Below are positions 6,194 through 13,316 of a stretch of 25,052 nt of DNA, piece after piece (within the stretch, counting starts at the first letter, position 1; each line of letters begins with the position of its first letter). A program made the translations under genes and the position numbers. The notes beneath the pieces were generated by a model. It was given only the letters and a program-made list of their open reading frames with translations, was not told the DNA's origin and did no database searches. Origin of the DNA: an uncultured Eubacteriales bacterium (GTDB lineage: Bacteria > Bacillota > Clostridia > Oscillospirales > Acutalibacteraceae); assembly GCA_934486755.1 (NCBI GenBank), contig CAKSQT010000019.1, positions 1-25,052 on the forward strand. The letters run 5' to 3'.

Positions 6194-7618
6194 TTACAAC
6201 GGCAAAACCACTCTGAACGTTGTAAATTTATTTTCACTGCTCGCAACGGACAATACTCCGCCGTGCGCTTTTATGATAGTTCTTGCTATATACAACCCCA
6301 ATCCCGTACTGTTTTTATTTACCGAACGGGATTTATCCACCTTGTAAAACCGCTCAAAAACATAAGGCAACTCCGCTTCGGGAATACCTTTGCCCGTATT
6401 TGTTATTTCAAATACCATTTTTTTGGACTCGGTTTTCAGCGAAAAGCTGATAGTTCCCTGCTCCTCGGTAAATTTTATAGCGTTATCTACAAGGTTATAC
6501 ACAACTTGGTGAATCAGATCGCGGTCGGCATTTACCGAAATATCCGCCATTGAATCAAGTCCCTCAATATTTATCGACTTCTTTTCAATGCGTTGCTCCT
6601 GACTTACAACTATCGTGCAAAGCAGTTCTCTGAAATCAAACAGTTCGGGTTTTATAACAAATTCGCCCGATTCAAGCTTTGCCATACTGAGCATTGACTG
6701 AACCAACCGCGAAAGGCGCTTGACCTCCTCTGACACGATATTCAGGTAATACTGCTGTTTATCGGGTTCGATAGTACCGTCGATTATGCCGTCGATAAAT
6801 CCGCTTATCGTTGTCATAGGCGTTTTAAGCTCGTGCGAAACATTGGCGACAAAGCTGCGTCTCATTCCTTCAAGTTGAACAAGCGAATTTGTCATCTGGT
6901 TAAACGAAACGGCAAGCTCGCCTATTTCGTCATCGCTTGTAACGGGTATCCGCTTTGAAAAATCGCCCTTTGCCATTGCTTTCGACGCTTCCGACATCAG
7001 TTTAAGAGGCTTGGTAAGCCTATATGTCATAGCGTAAATAGCAAAGAACATTACAATCAATGGGAACGCCGCAGAAATAAGATATAGCTTTACAAGAGTT
7101 GACATAAGCAACCGTATTGACGACACGGGCGCCGTAGCAAATACGTATCCTATGAGATTGTTGTTGCTGTCGTTTATAGACTGTGCGCTCACGTAACGCA
7201 CCTTATCGTAAATACCGAGCGTCGAAAGCTCGAACACATCATTTGATTTTACACGCGAAAGAAGCTCGCTGTCAACAACCGCACCGACGTGATCGCAATT
7301 ATTCGTCTCCTGCCAAGTCTCGCAATTACAAACTAAAAGCTTTCCGGAGGTATCGGCTATAAGCATATCCACCTCGGAAACATCGGAAACGGTATTCATA
7401 ATCCCAAAGAGATTTTGAAAATTCCCGTTTCCGCCGTCGGCATAGTTTTTGCTTATGAAATCCTCAACCGAATTACAGCATTTGCTCAAAGTATTATATT
7501 TTGATTTTGCAAGATAATTATTGAAGACAAACAGCAAAATCATCATCATTACGGTAAGGCTGAAAAGGATTATGACCGCCGTTGTAAAAAAATACTTCTT
7601 AAAGAGCTTTAATTTCAT
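6194..7618 (-). CDS. Two-component sensor histidine kinase with Cys-containing extracytoplasmic domain
   Basis: A 474-residue membrane kinase. In order: a membrane helix (about 11-34), an extracytoplasmic sensor (about 35-170), a second helix (about 172-198), a HAMP domain (about 199-251), the dimerisation/phosphoacceptor helix with H262 in SHELKTPMTTISGF, and an ATPase domain with N-box NLVDNAIKF, G1 GKGIPEAELPYVFERFYK and G2 STGLGLYIA. The sensor domain holds five cysteines: C47, C48, C97, C99 and C108, the last followed by D-H110. The reading frame starts four bases after the regulator stop, and its ribosome site GAGGTAAG is formed by the last regulator codons, so the two are translated together. 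The HtrA protease gene downstream suggests it senses envelope stress; the signal is unknown. Confidence 0.94.
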   Translation of the reverse strand: MKLKLFKKYFFTTAVIILFSLTVMMMILLFVFNNYLAKSKYNTLSKCCNSVEDFISKNYADGGNGNFQNLFGIMNTVSDVSEVDMLIADTSGKLLVCNCETWQETNNCDHVGAVVDSELLSRVKSNDVFELSTLGIYDKVRYVSAQSINDSNNNLIGYVFATAPVSSIRLLMSTLVKLYLISAAFPLIVMFFAIYAMTYRLTKPLKLMSEASKAMAKGDFSKRIPVTSDDEIGELAVSFNQMTNSLVQLEGMRRSFVANVSHELKTPMTTISGFIDGIIDGTIEPDKQQYYLNIVSEEVKRLSRLVQSMLSMAKLESGEFVIKPELFDFRELLCTIVVSQEQRIEKKSINIEGLDSMADISVNADRDLIHQVVYNLVDNAIKFTEEQGTISFSLKTESKKMVFEITNTGKGIPEAELPYVFERFYKVDKSRSVNKNSTGLGLYIARTIIKAHGGVLSVASSENKFTTFRVVLPL

Positions 7619-7622
7619 ACAA

Positions 7623-8312
7623 CTATCTTACCTCGAATTTGTATCCGACGCCCCAAACGGTTTTAAGGCTCCATTGGTCGGAAACATTTTCGAGCTTTTC
7701 TCTGAGTCTCTTAACGTGAACGTCAACCGTTCTTGAATCGCCATAGTAATCAAATCCCCATACCTCGTCAAGCAGTTGGTCGCGCGTATAAACGCGGTTC
7801 GGATTGCTTGCCAAATGGTAAATAAGCTCCAATTCCTTAGGCGGCGTGTCTATTCGTTTTCCGTCCACTATAAGTTCATAGTTCGTTAGGTTTATGCTTA
7901 GTTTATCGTAATGCACCTCAGCTACATTGCCGTTTTTCTCATTATCGTTACTGCGGCGAAGAACCGCCTTTATGCGGGCAATTACTTCCTTGGTATCGAA
8001 CGGTTTGCTTACATAATCGTCAGCACCGAGTTCAAGACCCAGAATTTTATCAAAGGTCTCGCCCTTTGCGGTAAGCATTATTATCGGCACTTCATCGGTC
8101 TTGCGTATCTCGCGGCAGACCTGCCAACCGTCAAGCTTGGGAAGCATAATGTCAAGCAAAATCAAATCGGGATTATATTTTGTGTTGTAATCAATTGCCG
8201 TCTCGCCGTCATTGGCTACCACGGTTTCAAAACCGTCCTTTTCAAGATAAAGTCTTAATAATTCGCATATATTCTCATCATCGTCAACGATTAATATTTT
8301 ATTCTGTTTCAT
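7623..8312 (-). CDS. OmpR/PhoB-family response regulator
   Basis: A 229-residue DNA-binding regulator. The receiver domain (1-120) has the acidic pocket VDDDE, phospho-acceptor D54 in LLDIMLP, T81 in MLTAKG and K103 in VSKPF. The winged-helix domain (about 130-229) ends TVDVHVKRLREKL and WGVGYKFEV, typical of the OmpR/PhoB class. It is first in the operon with the sensor kinase and HtrA protease. ATG 8312 follows GAGGAGG. A pair of exact 10-bp direct repeats sits about 75-107 bases upstream and may be its own binding site. WalR is a possible relative, but the rest of a wal operon is missing, so I give no symbol. Confidence 0.95.
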   Translation of the reverse strand: MKQNKILIVDDDENICELLRLYLEKDGFETVVANDGETAIDYNTKYNPDLILLDIMLPKLDGWQVCREIRKTDEVPIIMLTAKGETFDKILGLELGADDYVSKPFDTKEVIARIKAVLRRSNDNEKNGNVAEVHYDKLSINLTNYELIVDGKRIDTPPKELELIYHLASNPNRVYTRDQLLDEVWGFDYYGDSRTVDVHVKRLREKLENVSDQWSLKTVWGVGYKFEVR

Positions 8313-8386
8313 ACAACCGTCCTCCTCATTTTAGGCTGACAAAAGCCAAACCATTTATCTACCCTTTTATTTAAACACAATATTAC

Positions 8387-8419
8387 AATAATTGTATTAA
8401 GAAAATGTGAATAATTGTA
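8387..8419 (-). promoter_or_regulatory. Putative response-regulator operator: 10-bp direct repeats
   Basis: TACAATTATT on the minus strand occurs exactly twice, at 8410-8419 and 8387-8396, 23 bases apart start to start, about two helical turns. Tandem direct repeats of this size are typical of OmpR-family sites. The same stretch also contains ATTACAAT and ATTGTAAT as an inverted pair (8382-8389 and 8414-8421). A clear -10/-35 was not found in this gap, so the position relative to the start of transcription is open. Confidence 0.45.
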
Positions 8420-8421
8420 AT

Positions 8422-8450
8422 AAAAAAACAGACGGGCGTTTGCCCGTCTG
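8422..8450 (-). terminator. Intrinsic terminator after the sugar ABC ATPase gene
   Basis: CAGACGGGC and GCCCGTCTG form a perfect 9-bp stem with a four-base loop (8429-8450), followed by TTTTTTTA on the minus strand. It lies 11 bases after the stop codon. Confidence 0.92.
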
Positions 8451-8461
8451 CTGAAAAAATA

Positions 8462-9604
8462 TCAGTTACAAATGGTAAGCTCTGTATCTTTATCGAAAAG
8501 GTGAATCTTGTCTGTTTCAAGAGCAACCTTAATCTTGTCGCCAGGCTGAGCGGTAGAAGTCGGGCTAACGCGAGCGTTAAGAGCCTGACCCTCGCAGTTC
8601 ATATAAAGATATGTCTCAGCGCCCATAAGTTCGGTAACTTCAACATCGGCTAAAATAACGCCGTCTTTATTTGCGGCAACAAGGTCTTCCTCGTTGTGGA
8701 TATTCTCAGGACGAATACCCATTATTATTTCCTTGCCTACATAAGCGTCAAGGCAGTTGTCCTTATTCTTATCGGCAGGAAGTTTAATCTGATACTTAAC
8801 ACCCTCGTGATTTGCGGTGTCCTCCGAACCGAACTCAACGACATAATCGTCGCCGTTCTTAACGAGCTTTGACTCAATGAAATTCATCTGAGGAGAACCG
8901 ATAAATCCAGCAACAAAGAGGTTGCAGGGATAACGATAAAGGTTGTTCGGAGAGTCAACCTGCTGAACGATACCGCTCTTCATAACAACGATTCTTGTAC
9001 CCATTGTCATAGCTTCTGTCTGGTCGTGGGTAACGTAGATAAAGGTTGTTCCCAAGCGCTGATGGAGCTTTGAAATCTCGGTACGCATCTGCGCACGGAG
9101 CTTAGCGTCCAAGTTAGAAAGCGGTTCATCAAGCAAGAATACCTTAGGCTCACGAACGATTGCACGGCCGAGAGCAACACGCTGACGCTGACCGCCCGAC
9201 AAAGCCTTCGGCTTACGTTCAAGCAGGTGAGATATATCAAGTACGCGTGCAGCTTCTTCAACACGGCGTTTAATTTCGTCCTTCGGGGTCTTACGAAGTT
9301 TAAGACCGAAAGCCATATTATCAAACACGGTCATATGCGGATACAGAGCGTAGTTCTGGAAAACCATTGCGATGTCACGGTCCTTAGGAGCGACATCGTT
9401 AACAAGACGGTCACCGATATAAATTTCACCGTCAGATATTTCTTCAAGTCCCGCAACCATTCTGAGGGTTGTAGACTTACCGCATCCCGAAGGTCCGACA
9501 AGAATTATAAATTCTTTATCTGCTATTTCAAGATTGAAGTCGGAAACGGCTGTTACGCCGCCTGGGTAGCGCTTATAAACATTACGCAAAGATAAGCTTG
9601 CCAT
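8462..9604 (-). CDS. Sugar ABC transporter ATPase, MsmX/UgpC/MalK family
   Basis: The ATP-hydrolysing subunit of a carbohydrate importer. The 380-residue protein has Walker A GPSGCGKST (37-45), Q-loop VFQNYALYPHMTV, signature LSGGQRQRVALGRAI, Walker B VFLLDEPLSNLDA and H-loop THDQTEA. A C-terminal OB-type regulatory domain (about 240-375) contains GIRPENI. ATG 9604 follows AGGAGG. No permease or binding-protein genes are nearby, and the gene has its own promoter and terminator. It is therefore probably a shared ATPase serving several importers, as MsmX does in B. subtilis. It could feed the oligosaccharides used by the GH35 enzyme, but that is only inference. Confidence 0.95.
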   Translation of the reverse strand: MASLSLRNVYKRYPGGVTAVSDFNLEIADKEFIILVGPSGCGKSTTLRMVAGLEEISDGEIYIGDRLVNDVAPKDRDIAMVFQNYALYPHMTVFDNMAFGLKLRKTPKDEIKRRVEEAARVLDISHLLERKPKALSGGQRQRVALGRAIVREPKVFLLDEPLSNLDAKLRAQMRTEISKLHQRLGTTFIYVTHDQTEAMTMGTRIVVMKSGIVQQVDSPNNLYRYPCNLFVAGFIGSPQMNFIESKLVKNGDDYVVEFGSEDTANHEGVKYQIKLPADKNKDNCLDAYVGKEIIMGIRPENIHNEEDLVAANKDGVILADVEVTELMGAETYLYMNCEGQALNARVSPTSTAQPGDKIKVALETDKIHLFDKDTELTICN

Positions 9605-9643
9605 TTGGAAACCTCCTAAAAATTACACTTTATAGCGTAAATT

Positions 9644-9652
9644 ATTATACCA
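9644..9652 (-). promoter_or_regulatory. Extended -10 promoter of the sugar ABC ATPase gene
   Basis: TGGTATAAT on the minus strand is a perfect extended -10. Transcription would start near 9637 and give a leader of about 33 bases holding the AGGAGG ribosome site. No good -35 is present, which is acceptable for an extended -10 promoter. The rest of the 9605-9759 gap shows nothing I can name. Confidence 0.6.
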
Positions 9653-9759
9653 AAAGAGCAACAAAATTACTATACTAATAATACCCAATGTTGCGGCAAA
9701 TGTTTTGTTAAATATGCATACCATAATTGTCAGAATTTGCTTTTAGGCGCGGATTTGAG

Positions 9760-10473
9760 TTAAATTATTCCTAAAACCATTCCATATTCTTCCCTGCTTA
9801 ATTCGCGGCAATCTCCATACGCTAAATCATCGCCCAATTTTAAGCTGCCTATTGATATGCGTTTCAGTCCGTTTACGCCGAGTCCCACCGTGCCGAACAT
9901 ACGCTTTATTTGATGATATTTGCCCTCTGTTATAGTTATTTCCGCTCGGCAATCGCCAACACGTTTAAGTTGGGACGGAGCGCACCGCGCGCCGTCGGCA
10001 AGGACAACGCCCTTTTCAAAAAGTTCGGTCATTTGCGGCGTCACATCGCCGTCCAGCTCGGCGATGTAGGTTTTTGGCAGCTTGCTTTTAGGGGATATTA
10101 CCCTATGCGCGAAATTGCCGTCGTCGGTTATAAGCAATAGTCCCGTCGTATCCCTGTCAAGCCGTCCAACAGGGAAAAGCCCTGCACGCTTTAAGTTGTT
10201 CGGCACCAAATCCACAACGGTTTTTCGCCTTTTATCATTTGAAGCCGAAAGTACCCCCGCAGGCTTGTTCATAACAAGATATATAAACTCCTTATACTCG
10301 ACTGCGGCGTCGGCAAATGTAACTTTATCACTGTCAGTATTGACCTGAAAAGCCGAATCCTTGACGGTCTTGCCGTTCACCGCCGCCTTACCCGAACGTA
10401 TCCCCGACTTTGCGTCGCTTCGGGATATGTTTAGCTGAGAGGACAAAAACTTGTCCAGTCTGCTTGTACTCAT
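9760..10473 (-). CDS. rsuA: 16S rRNA pseudouridine synthase, RsuA family
   Basis: An RNA-modifying enzyme that isomerises uridine to pseudouridine; RsuA itself acts on position 516 of 16S rRNA. The 237-residue protein has an S4 RNA-binding domain (about 1-60, starting RLDKFLSSQLNISRSDAKS) and a catalytic domain with MNKPAGVLSA and GRLDRDTTGLLLITDDG. D106 is the catalytic aspartate, and YHQIKRMF is near the C-terminus. ATG 10473 follows GGAGGAAG. It starts 22 bases after the DUF4830 gene and is probably read with it. RsuA rather than RluB/RluF is the best fit by length and S4 layout, but the target base is inferred from family only. Confidence 0.9.
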   Translation of the reverse strand: MSTSRLDKFLSSQLNISRSDAKSGIRSGKAAVNGKTVKDSAFQVNTDSDKVTFADAAVEYKEFIYLVMNKPAGVLSASNDKRRKTVVDLVPNNLKRAGLFPVGRLDRDTTGLLLITDDGNFAHRVISPKSKLPKTYIAELDGDVTPQMTELFEKGVVLADGARCAPSQLKRVGDCRAEITITEGKYHQIKRMFGTVGLGVNGLKRISIGSLKLGDDLAYGDCRELSREEYGMVLGII

Positions 10474-10495
10474 ATACTTCCTCCGAATAATTGTA

Positions 10496-10912
10496 TCACC
10501 GTTTCAAAAGCGGTTTCATTTCCCCGTTTATACATACATCTGAAACATCGCCGCCGATTACAACGCCGTCGCACACAATAATGTTCACGAACTCAGACTC
10601 TGAATTTTCAATGGCGTATGTATATACGGTAACCTTTTTCCCTTTATATTCAAGCAGGTCGTATCCTGCCTTGCGCTGTAACTCGTTATACCTTTTATAA
10701 ACATCTGAAAACTCATTGGGAACAGCGGTCTCCTTAGCGGATACAGCGCTGTCGTTCACCGAATATCCCATACTGTTTATAAATTCAATTCTCAAAGCGT
10801 TTGTTTCGCCGTTTTTAACGGTGTTGCGCGCTGCTGCTATCTGTCCGCCTACCGCGATAATTATTAAAGCGGCGGCAACCGCTATTACCAGACTTTTTTT
10901 TGAAAAGGTCAT
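10496..10912 (-). CDS. DUF4830 domain protein, membrane-anchored or secreted
   Basis: A 138-residue protein with an N-terminal hydrophobic helix (about 5-27) and an extracytoplasmic domain of the DUF4830 type: LRIEFINSMGYSV, then YNELQRKAGYDLLEYKGKKV split by one Y-rich strand, and a C-terminal VCDGVVIGGDVSDVCINGEM. The function of the family is not known to me. A TTG at 10924 would add four residues, but it lies inside a TATAAT element, so I prefer ATG 10912. Neither start has a strong ribosome site. It precedes rsuA by 22 bases. The link to rRNA modification is probably only co-transcription. Confidence 0.75.
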   Translation of the reverse strand: MTFSKKSLVIAVAAALIIIAVGGQIAAARNTVKNGETNALRIEFINSMGYSVNDSAVSAKETAVPNEFSDVYKRYNELQRKAGYDLLEYKGKKVTVYTYAIENSESEFVNIIVCDGVVIGGDVSDVCINGEMKPLLKR

Positions 10913-10923
10913 ATACAGCTTCA

Positions 10924-10932
10924 ATTATACCA
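10924..10932 (-). promoter_or_regulatory. Extended -10 promoter before the DUF4830 gene
   Basis: TGGTATAAT on the minus strand is identical to the extended -10 before the sugar ATPase gene. The predicted start (near 10917) leaves only about five bases before ATG 10912, so the message could be almost leaderless. No -35 is evident. The rest of the 62-base gap after ispF shows no terminator. Confidence 0.4.
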
Positions 10933-10986
10933 TTCCCCGATATATTATCTATGAAATGATATGCTCTGTCCCTTTTAAATATTCTT

Positions 10987-11454
10987 CTAATCTATTAAGC
11001 AGACCGCGTGGGCGGATATGCCTTCAAGCCTTCCCGTAAAGCCGAGCCCCTCCTCGGTAGTAGCCTTAACGTTTACCGAATTTGGGGCGATACCGCAGTC
11101 AGACGCTATATTATCCCGCATAGCCGATATATATTCCGAGAGCTTAGGTCTTTGCGCGACAATGGTTGAATCTATATTCACAATATTAAATCCGTTTTCC
11201 TTTAAAAGCGCAACCGTTTTTCTTAACAGTATTCGGCTGTCGATATTTAGGTACTCGTTATCGTTATCGGGGAAATGCTTTCCTATATCTCCCAGCCCCG
11301 CGGCTCCCAAAAGAGCGTCGCAGACCGCGTGCAGCAAAACGTCCGCGTCGGAGTGTCCGAGCAGTCCCATTTCGTAATCTATCTCTACTCCGCCAAGCAC
11401 CAATTTCCTTTCGTGCGCAAAGCGGTGAACGTCGTATCCGTGCCCCACTCTCAT
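10987..11454 (-). CDS. ispF: 2-C-methyl-D-erythritol 2,4-cyclodiphosphate synthase
   Basis: IspF closes the cyclodiphosphate ring in the MEP route to isoprenoids. The 155-residue length is normal. Zinc ligands are visible in GHGYDVH (D8, H10) and in the LLGHSDADVLLHA block (H42). DIGKHFPDND and the C-terminal KATTEEGLGFTGRLEGI are family hallmarks. It begins three bases after the ispD stop, so the two are translated in tandem as separate proteins; a fused IspDF occurs in some bacteria, but the two frames here are distinct. Confidence 0.97.
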   Translation of the reverse strand: MRVGHGYDVHRFAHERKLVLGGVEIDYEMGLLGHSDADVLLHAVCDALLGAAGLGDIGKHFPDNDNEYLNIDSRILLRKTVALLKENGFNIVNIDSTIVAQRPKLSEYISAMRDNIASDCGIAPNSVNVKATTEEGLGFTGRLEGISAHAVCLID

Positions 11455-11457
11455 AAA

Positions 11458-12192
11458 TTACCCCTCCCATGTATGCAAAAGAGCCTCGGCGACCGCAAGA
11501 TCCTCAGGCGTGGTGATTTTTATATTCCTGTAACTTCCGTCAACCGTAATTACTTTATAACCGCAGGCTTCCATTATTGACATATCGTCGGTAAAACAGC
11601 CGAGTGCTCCCGCTCTTTCCACAGCGTTACGGTATTCGCTTACGCTGACGCCCTGAGGGGTCTGCACGGCGACAAGCTCATTTCTGTCGAGCGTATCCTT
11701 TACAGTTCCGCAACCGTCTACCCTCTTTACCGTGTCCTTTACCTTTACAGCACAGGTGACGGCAACGTTTTCTTCGAGCGCTTTTACAACGCCGTTTATT
11801 ACACGGTCGCTTACAAGCGGTCTTGCGCCGTCGTGTATCAGCACCTTGCTGTCCGTCACAGTTAATCTGTCAAGACATCTGCTGACCGAGTCCTGTCGGC
11901 TCTCGCCGCCCTCAACAACGTCTTTCAGCTTTGTTATCATATATTTTTCAGCAATTTCAAGGACCTTTTCTGCATCGGACGGGCGAACCGCTATTATAAT
12001 TCTTGAAACCGCGTCACAGTTCTCAAACGCAAGGAGCGTTCTTGCAAGCACGGGTATTCCGCAAAGATTTGAGCAGAGTTTATTTATTCCGCCCATTCTT
12101 GCCGAAGACCCCGCGGCGGCTATAATAACGGGAATACCAGATTTACTGCCGTCGCTCACGGTATATTGAAGTTTTGTTTCTACGCTATTCAT
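11458..12192 (-). CDS. ispD: 2-C-methyl-D-erythritol 4-phosphate cytidylyltransferase
   Basis: IspD joins CTP to methylerythritol phosphate in the MEP pathway. The 244-residue protein has the nucleotide loop PVIIAAAGSSARMGG (about 20-34), EGGESRQDSVSRCL, IHDGARPLV, VKDTVKRV, VQTPQGV and FTDDMSIMEACG. About 17 extra residues precede the usual start of the core. ATG 12192 overlaps the end of the PAP2 gene by eight bases and uses AGGG in that gene as its ribosome site, so translation is coupled. Confidence 0.96.
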   Translation of the reverse strand: MNSVETKLQYTVSDGSKSGIPVIIAAAGSSARMGGINKLCSNLCGIPVLARTLLAFENCDAVSRIIIAVRPSDAEKVLEIAEKYMITKLKDVVEGGESRQDSVSRCLDRLTVTDSKVLIHDGARPLVSDRVINGVVKALEENVAVTCAVKVKDTVKRVDGCGTVKDTLDRNELVAVQTPQGVSVSEYRNAVERAGALGCFTDDMSIMEACGYKVITVDGSYRNIKITTPEDLAVAEALLHTWEG

Positions 12193-12793
12193 CCTTGTTA
12201 CCCTGTTTTCTGAAATAAATCTCCGTTACGGCAATCGCAACCATTGAGCCGAAACACCACCCGCTTATTACATCGCTCAGGTAATGCACGTTAAAATAAA
12301 CCCTTGAATATCCGATAAAAAATGTCATCAACAGACAAACGGAAATAAGCACCGCCTTTTGTGTGCGTGTTTTGCAAAGTTTAAGTCCCAAAAGCATTAT
12401 CCCGACATACAGAGCGGCGTTGCTTGCGGCGTGACCGCTAGGAAAGCTGTAACCGCCGACTTCAAGCAGCCGTTCTGTCGGTCTTGCACGCCCTATAAGT
12501 CTTTTAAGTCCCGTGTTCATAAGCCAAGCGGAAATAACGGTGACCGAAAGCGGCGCTCCGACGCGCATTCTTGTTGCGGGAATGAGCATTGTTACAGCCG
12601 TTACGGCTATGACGCCGTAAGCCTCGCCGATATACGAGAAAAAGCGAAGTATTGCGTTTTTGTTTTTATTAGGATTTATAAATTCGGCAACAGAGCGTTC
12701 AACATCAACCGAAACACCGCTTACGGCAAGCACTGCGCCGACGGCAAAAACGCACGCCAGAATTATCATTATCGCAATCTTTGACTTTTTCAC
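12185..12793 (-). CDS. PAP2-family membrane phosphatase
   Basis: A 202-residue membrane protein with about five or six helices and all three acid-phosphatase motifs: KRLIGRARP, FPSGHA and SRVYFNVHYLSD. Members remove phosphate from lipid phosphates or undecaprenyl diphosphate. It starts at GTG 12793 after GGGAG and overlaps ispD by eight bases, so it is translationally tied to isoprenoid synthesis. That setting favours a prenyl (for example undecaprenyl) diphosphate phosphatase over a phosphatidate phosphatase, but this is inference. Confidence 0.9.
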   Translation of the reverse strand: MKKSKIAIMIILACVFAVGAVLAVSGVSVDVERSVAEFINPNKNKNAILRFFSYIGEAYGVIAVTAVTMLIPATRMRVGAPLSVTVISAWLMNTGLKRLIGRARPTERLLEVGGYSFPSGHAASNAALYVGIMLLGLKLCKTRTQKAVLISVCLLMTFFIGYSRVYFNVHYLSDVISGWCFGSMVAIAVTEIYFRKQGNKDE

Positions 12794-12814
12794 AAAAACA
12801 CTCCCGATACAATA

Positions 12815-12850
12815 TTAAAAACGCCGCACCTTGCAAACGCTTAGTGCGGC
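12815..12850 (-). terminator. Intrinsic terminator after the CD1247-type gene
   Basis: GCCGCAC and GTGCGGC (12823-12829 and 12844-12850) pair around a 14-base loop and are followed on the minus strand by GTTTTTAA. It ends the efp operon just before the PAP2 gene. Confidence 0.75.
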
Positions 12851-12866
12851 ATAAAATTTTAAAGGA

Positions 12867-13298
12867 TTACTCGTGGTCGCAATCGTCTTCGCAGTCTTCA
12901 CAATCACAGTCGCAGTCGAAATCAAATTCAAGCTCGGTTCCGCAATTCGGGCAGGTGATACCCTCGTCTGCAAGCATATCTTCATCAAGATATATAACGT
13001 CGTGGCACTGCGGACACTCAACCTCATAAAGATCGTCGTCGCAGTCACAGCAATCGTCGCAATCGCAGTCGTCATCTTCGTCATATATGAGTTCTTCAAC
13101 AGCGGAAAGATCCTCGTCAACCGCGTCTATCTGTTCAAGCATAGCGTCACAGCCGTCCTCGATATCACAGATTTCCTCGGTAATATCGCCGAGAACATCT
13201 ATAACAGCGGCAAGTATTTTGCCTTCCTTAGTCTCGCTGTCAAGGTTAAGACCCTCCGCAAGACCCTTTATATAAGCAACTTTCTCACAAATATCCAT
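12867..13298 (-). CDS. CD1247-type N-terminal domain protein with zinc ribbon and Asp/Cys tail
   Basis: A 143-residue acidic protein. Residues 1-50 (MDICEKVAYIKGLAEGLNLD and following) match the clostridial CD1247 N-terminal domain. Then come an acidic stretch rich in Asp and Cys (DDDCDCDDCCDCDDD), a zinc ribbon with CPQC and CPNC, and a second Asp/Cys tail (DCDCDCEDCEDDCDHE). The ribbon very likely binds zinc; the Asp/Cys runs could bind more metal, which is inference. ATG 13298 follows GGAGGTAAC; an upstream in-frame start at 13316 would overlap that site. It lies 18 bases after efp and shares its promoter. Function unknown. The coding DNA is locally repetitive (GAY TGY codons). Confidence 0.88.
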   Translation of the reverse strand: MDICEKVAYIKGLAEGLNLDSETKEGKILAAVIDVLGDITEEICDIEDGCDAMLEQIDAVDEDLSAVEELIYDEDDDCDCDDCCDCDDDLYEVECPQCHDVIYLDEDMLADEGITCPNCGTELEFDFDCDCDCEDCEDDCDHE

Positions 13299-13316
13299 TT
13301 TGTTACCTCCGTTCAA

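Noticed and set aside
4817..8312. Assignment of the regulator-kinase-protease operon as walRK
   Set aside because: The yycH/yycI/yycJ genes are absent, and the kinase outer domain is cysteine-bearing, so only a general two-component call is justified.
12875..13075. Tandem-like gcagtc/gcaatc repeats that could suggest a satellite or repeat array
   Set aside because: They are in-frame Asp-Cys codons of the CD1247-type protein, not spaced units of a CRISPR or intergenic array.
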